A stretch of DNA of 14,706 bases, taken from positions 1 to 14,706 of the forward strand of contig JAKBSX010000017.1 of NCBI GenBank assembly GCA_021844725.1, read 5' to 3'. Of the stretch, positions 14,429-14,706 are shown in pieces. Position 1 is the first letter of the stretch; each line of letters begins with the position of its first letter. The notes under the pieces were generated by a model. That model did no database searches. It saw nothing but the letters and a program-made list of their open reading frames with translations, and was not told the origin of the DNA. The position numbers and the translations under genes were made by a program. The stretch comes from Actinomycetes bacterium (GTDB lineage: Bacteria; Actinomycetota; Acidimicrobiia; Acidimicrobiales; Acidimicrobiaceae).

Positions 14429-14474
14429 TGACGTATGTTTTAAATTCCAGGTCAATGCAGAGTGAAGGTATGAA

Positions 14475-14706
14475 ATGAATATAGAGATTTGGTCCGATGT
14501 AGTTTGTCCGTGGTGTTACATCGGGAAGCGTCGTTTGGAAAAGGCGTTACATCAACTCGAAGGATTTATTCAAGTTCAAATAAGGTGGCGTTCATATGAG
14601 CTTGATCCTGGAGCAGAAAAGTCAATTGATAAGGATATGGCTTCTCGTCTTTCGGAGAAGTATCGCATATCTCCGCAGCAGGCTAAAGAGTCCATGGCAC
14701 ACATCG
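14475..14706 (+). CDS. FrnE-like DsbA family oxidoreductase (3' partial)
   Basis: FrnE-type proteins are cytoplasmic thioredoxin-fold members of the DsbA family, involved in disulfide exchange or 2-hydroxychromene-2-carboxylate isomerase-like reactions. The visible 77 residues contain the full opening signature: MNIEIWSDVVCPWCYIGKRR with the CPWC active site at residues 11-14, then 'VQIRWRSYELDP' about residues 34-45 and 'DMASRLSEKY', which leads into the inserted helical domain. ATG 14475 has AAGGT 6 nt upstream. The gene runs off the window end (usual length about 210-240 residues). It is divergent from the peroxidase gene. Confidence 0.88.
   Translation, partial: MNIEIWSDVVCPWCYIGKRRLEKALHQLEGFIQVQIRWRSYELDPGAEKSIDKDMASRLSEKYRISPQQAKESMAHI

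Overview
The window comes from a motile bacterium of moderate GC content (by eye about 45-48%) that often starts genes at TTG or GTG. The combination of flagellar genes with fliW-csrA, a fused gamma-alpha plus beta 2-oxoacid:ferredoxin oxidoreductase of the mycobacterial KorAB type, an FrnE-like DsbA protein, a small CBU_0592-like membrane protein and a cysteine-containing MOSC protein suggests a flagellated, low-GC actinobacterium. An acidophilic Acidimicrobiia member such as Acidithrix would fit. This assignment is inference; no search was possible.

Bases 1-4930 hold the distal part of a flagellar operon, all on the + strand and tightly packed: the 3' part of an FlhF-like protein, a small two-helix membrane protein, then flgN, flgK, flgL, fliW and csrA. 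Three of the junctions are ATGA overlaps or have 0-1 nt spacing. A terminator-like hairpin sits just before flgN. The genes encode the hook-filament junction proteins (FlgK, FlgL), their export chaperone (FlgN) and the FliW-CsrA switch that adjusts flagellin translation. A gap of about 880 nt follows, with no recognisable gene apart from one or two possible small ORFs.

Bases 5810-10520 form a three-gene redox operon. A GltD-like FAD/NADP flavoprotein fused to a 2[4Fe-4S] ferredoxin domain is followed, with overlapping stop and start codons, by the gamma-alpha and beta subunits of a thiamine-diphosphate 2-oxoacid:ferredoxin oxidoreductase. The layout suggests a self-contained NADP(H)-linked 2-oxoacid oxidoreductase, most likely for 2-oxoglutarate.

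Bases 10640-11257 are the debris of an IS200/IS605-type element: a TnpB that keeps its N-terminal part but has lost the RuvC nuclease part, lying between two hairpins that resemble tnpB right ends. The second right end runs directly into a MOSC-domain gene (11254-11706), whose ribosome binding site and TTG start lie within or just after the element end.

Bases 11707-13422 are gene-poor: two long stretches without convincing genes, one small CBU_0592-like membrane protein and one 79-residue orphan. At the right edge a DyP-type peroxidase (minus strand) and an FrnE-like DsbA thiol oxidoreductase (plus strand, cut by the window end) are divergently transcribed from a roughly 110-bp region that holds a 15-bp dyad.
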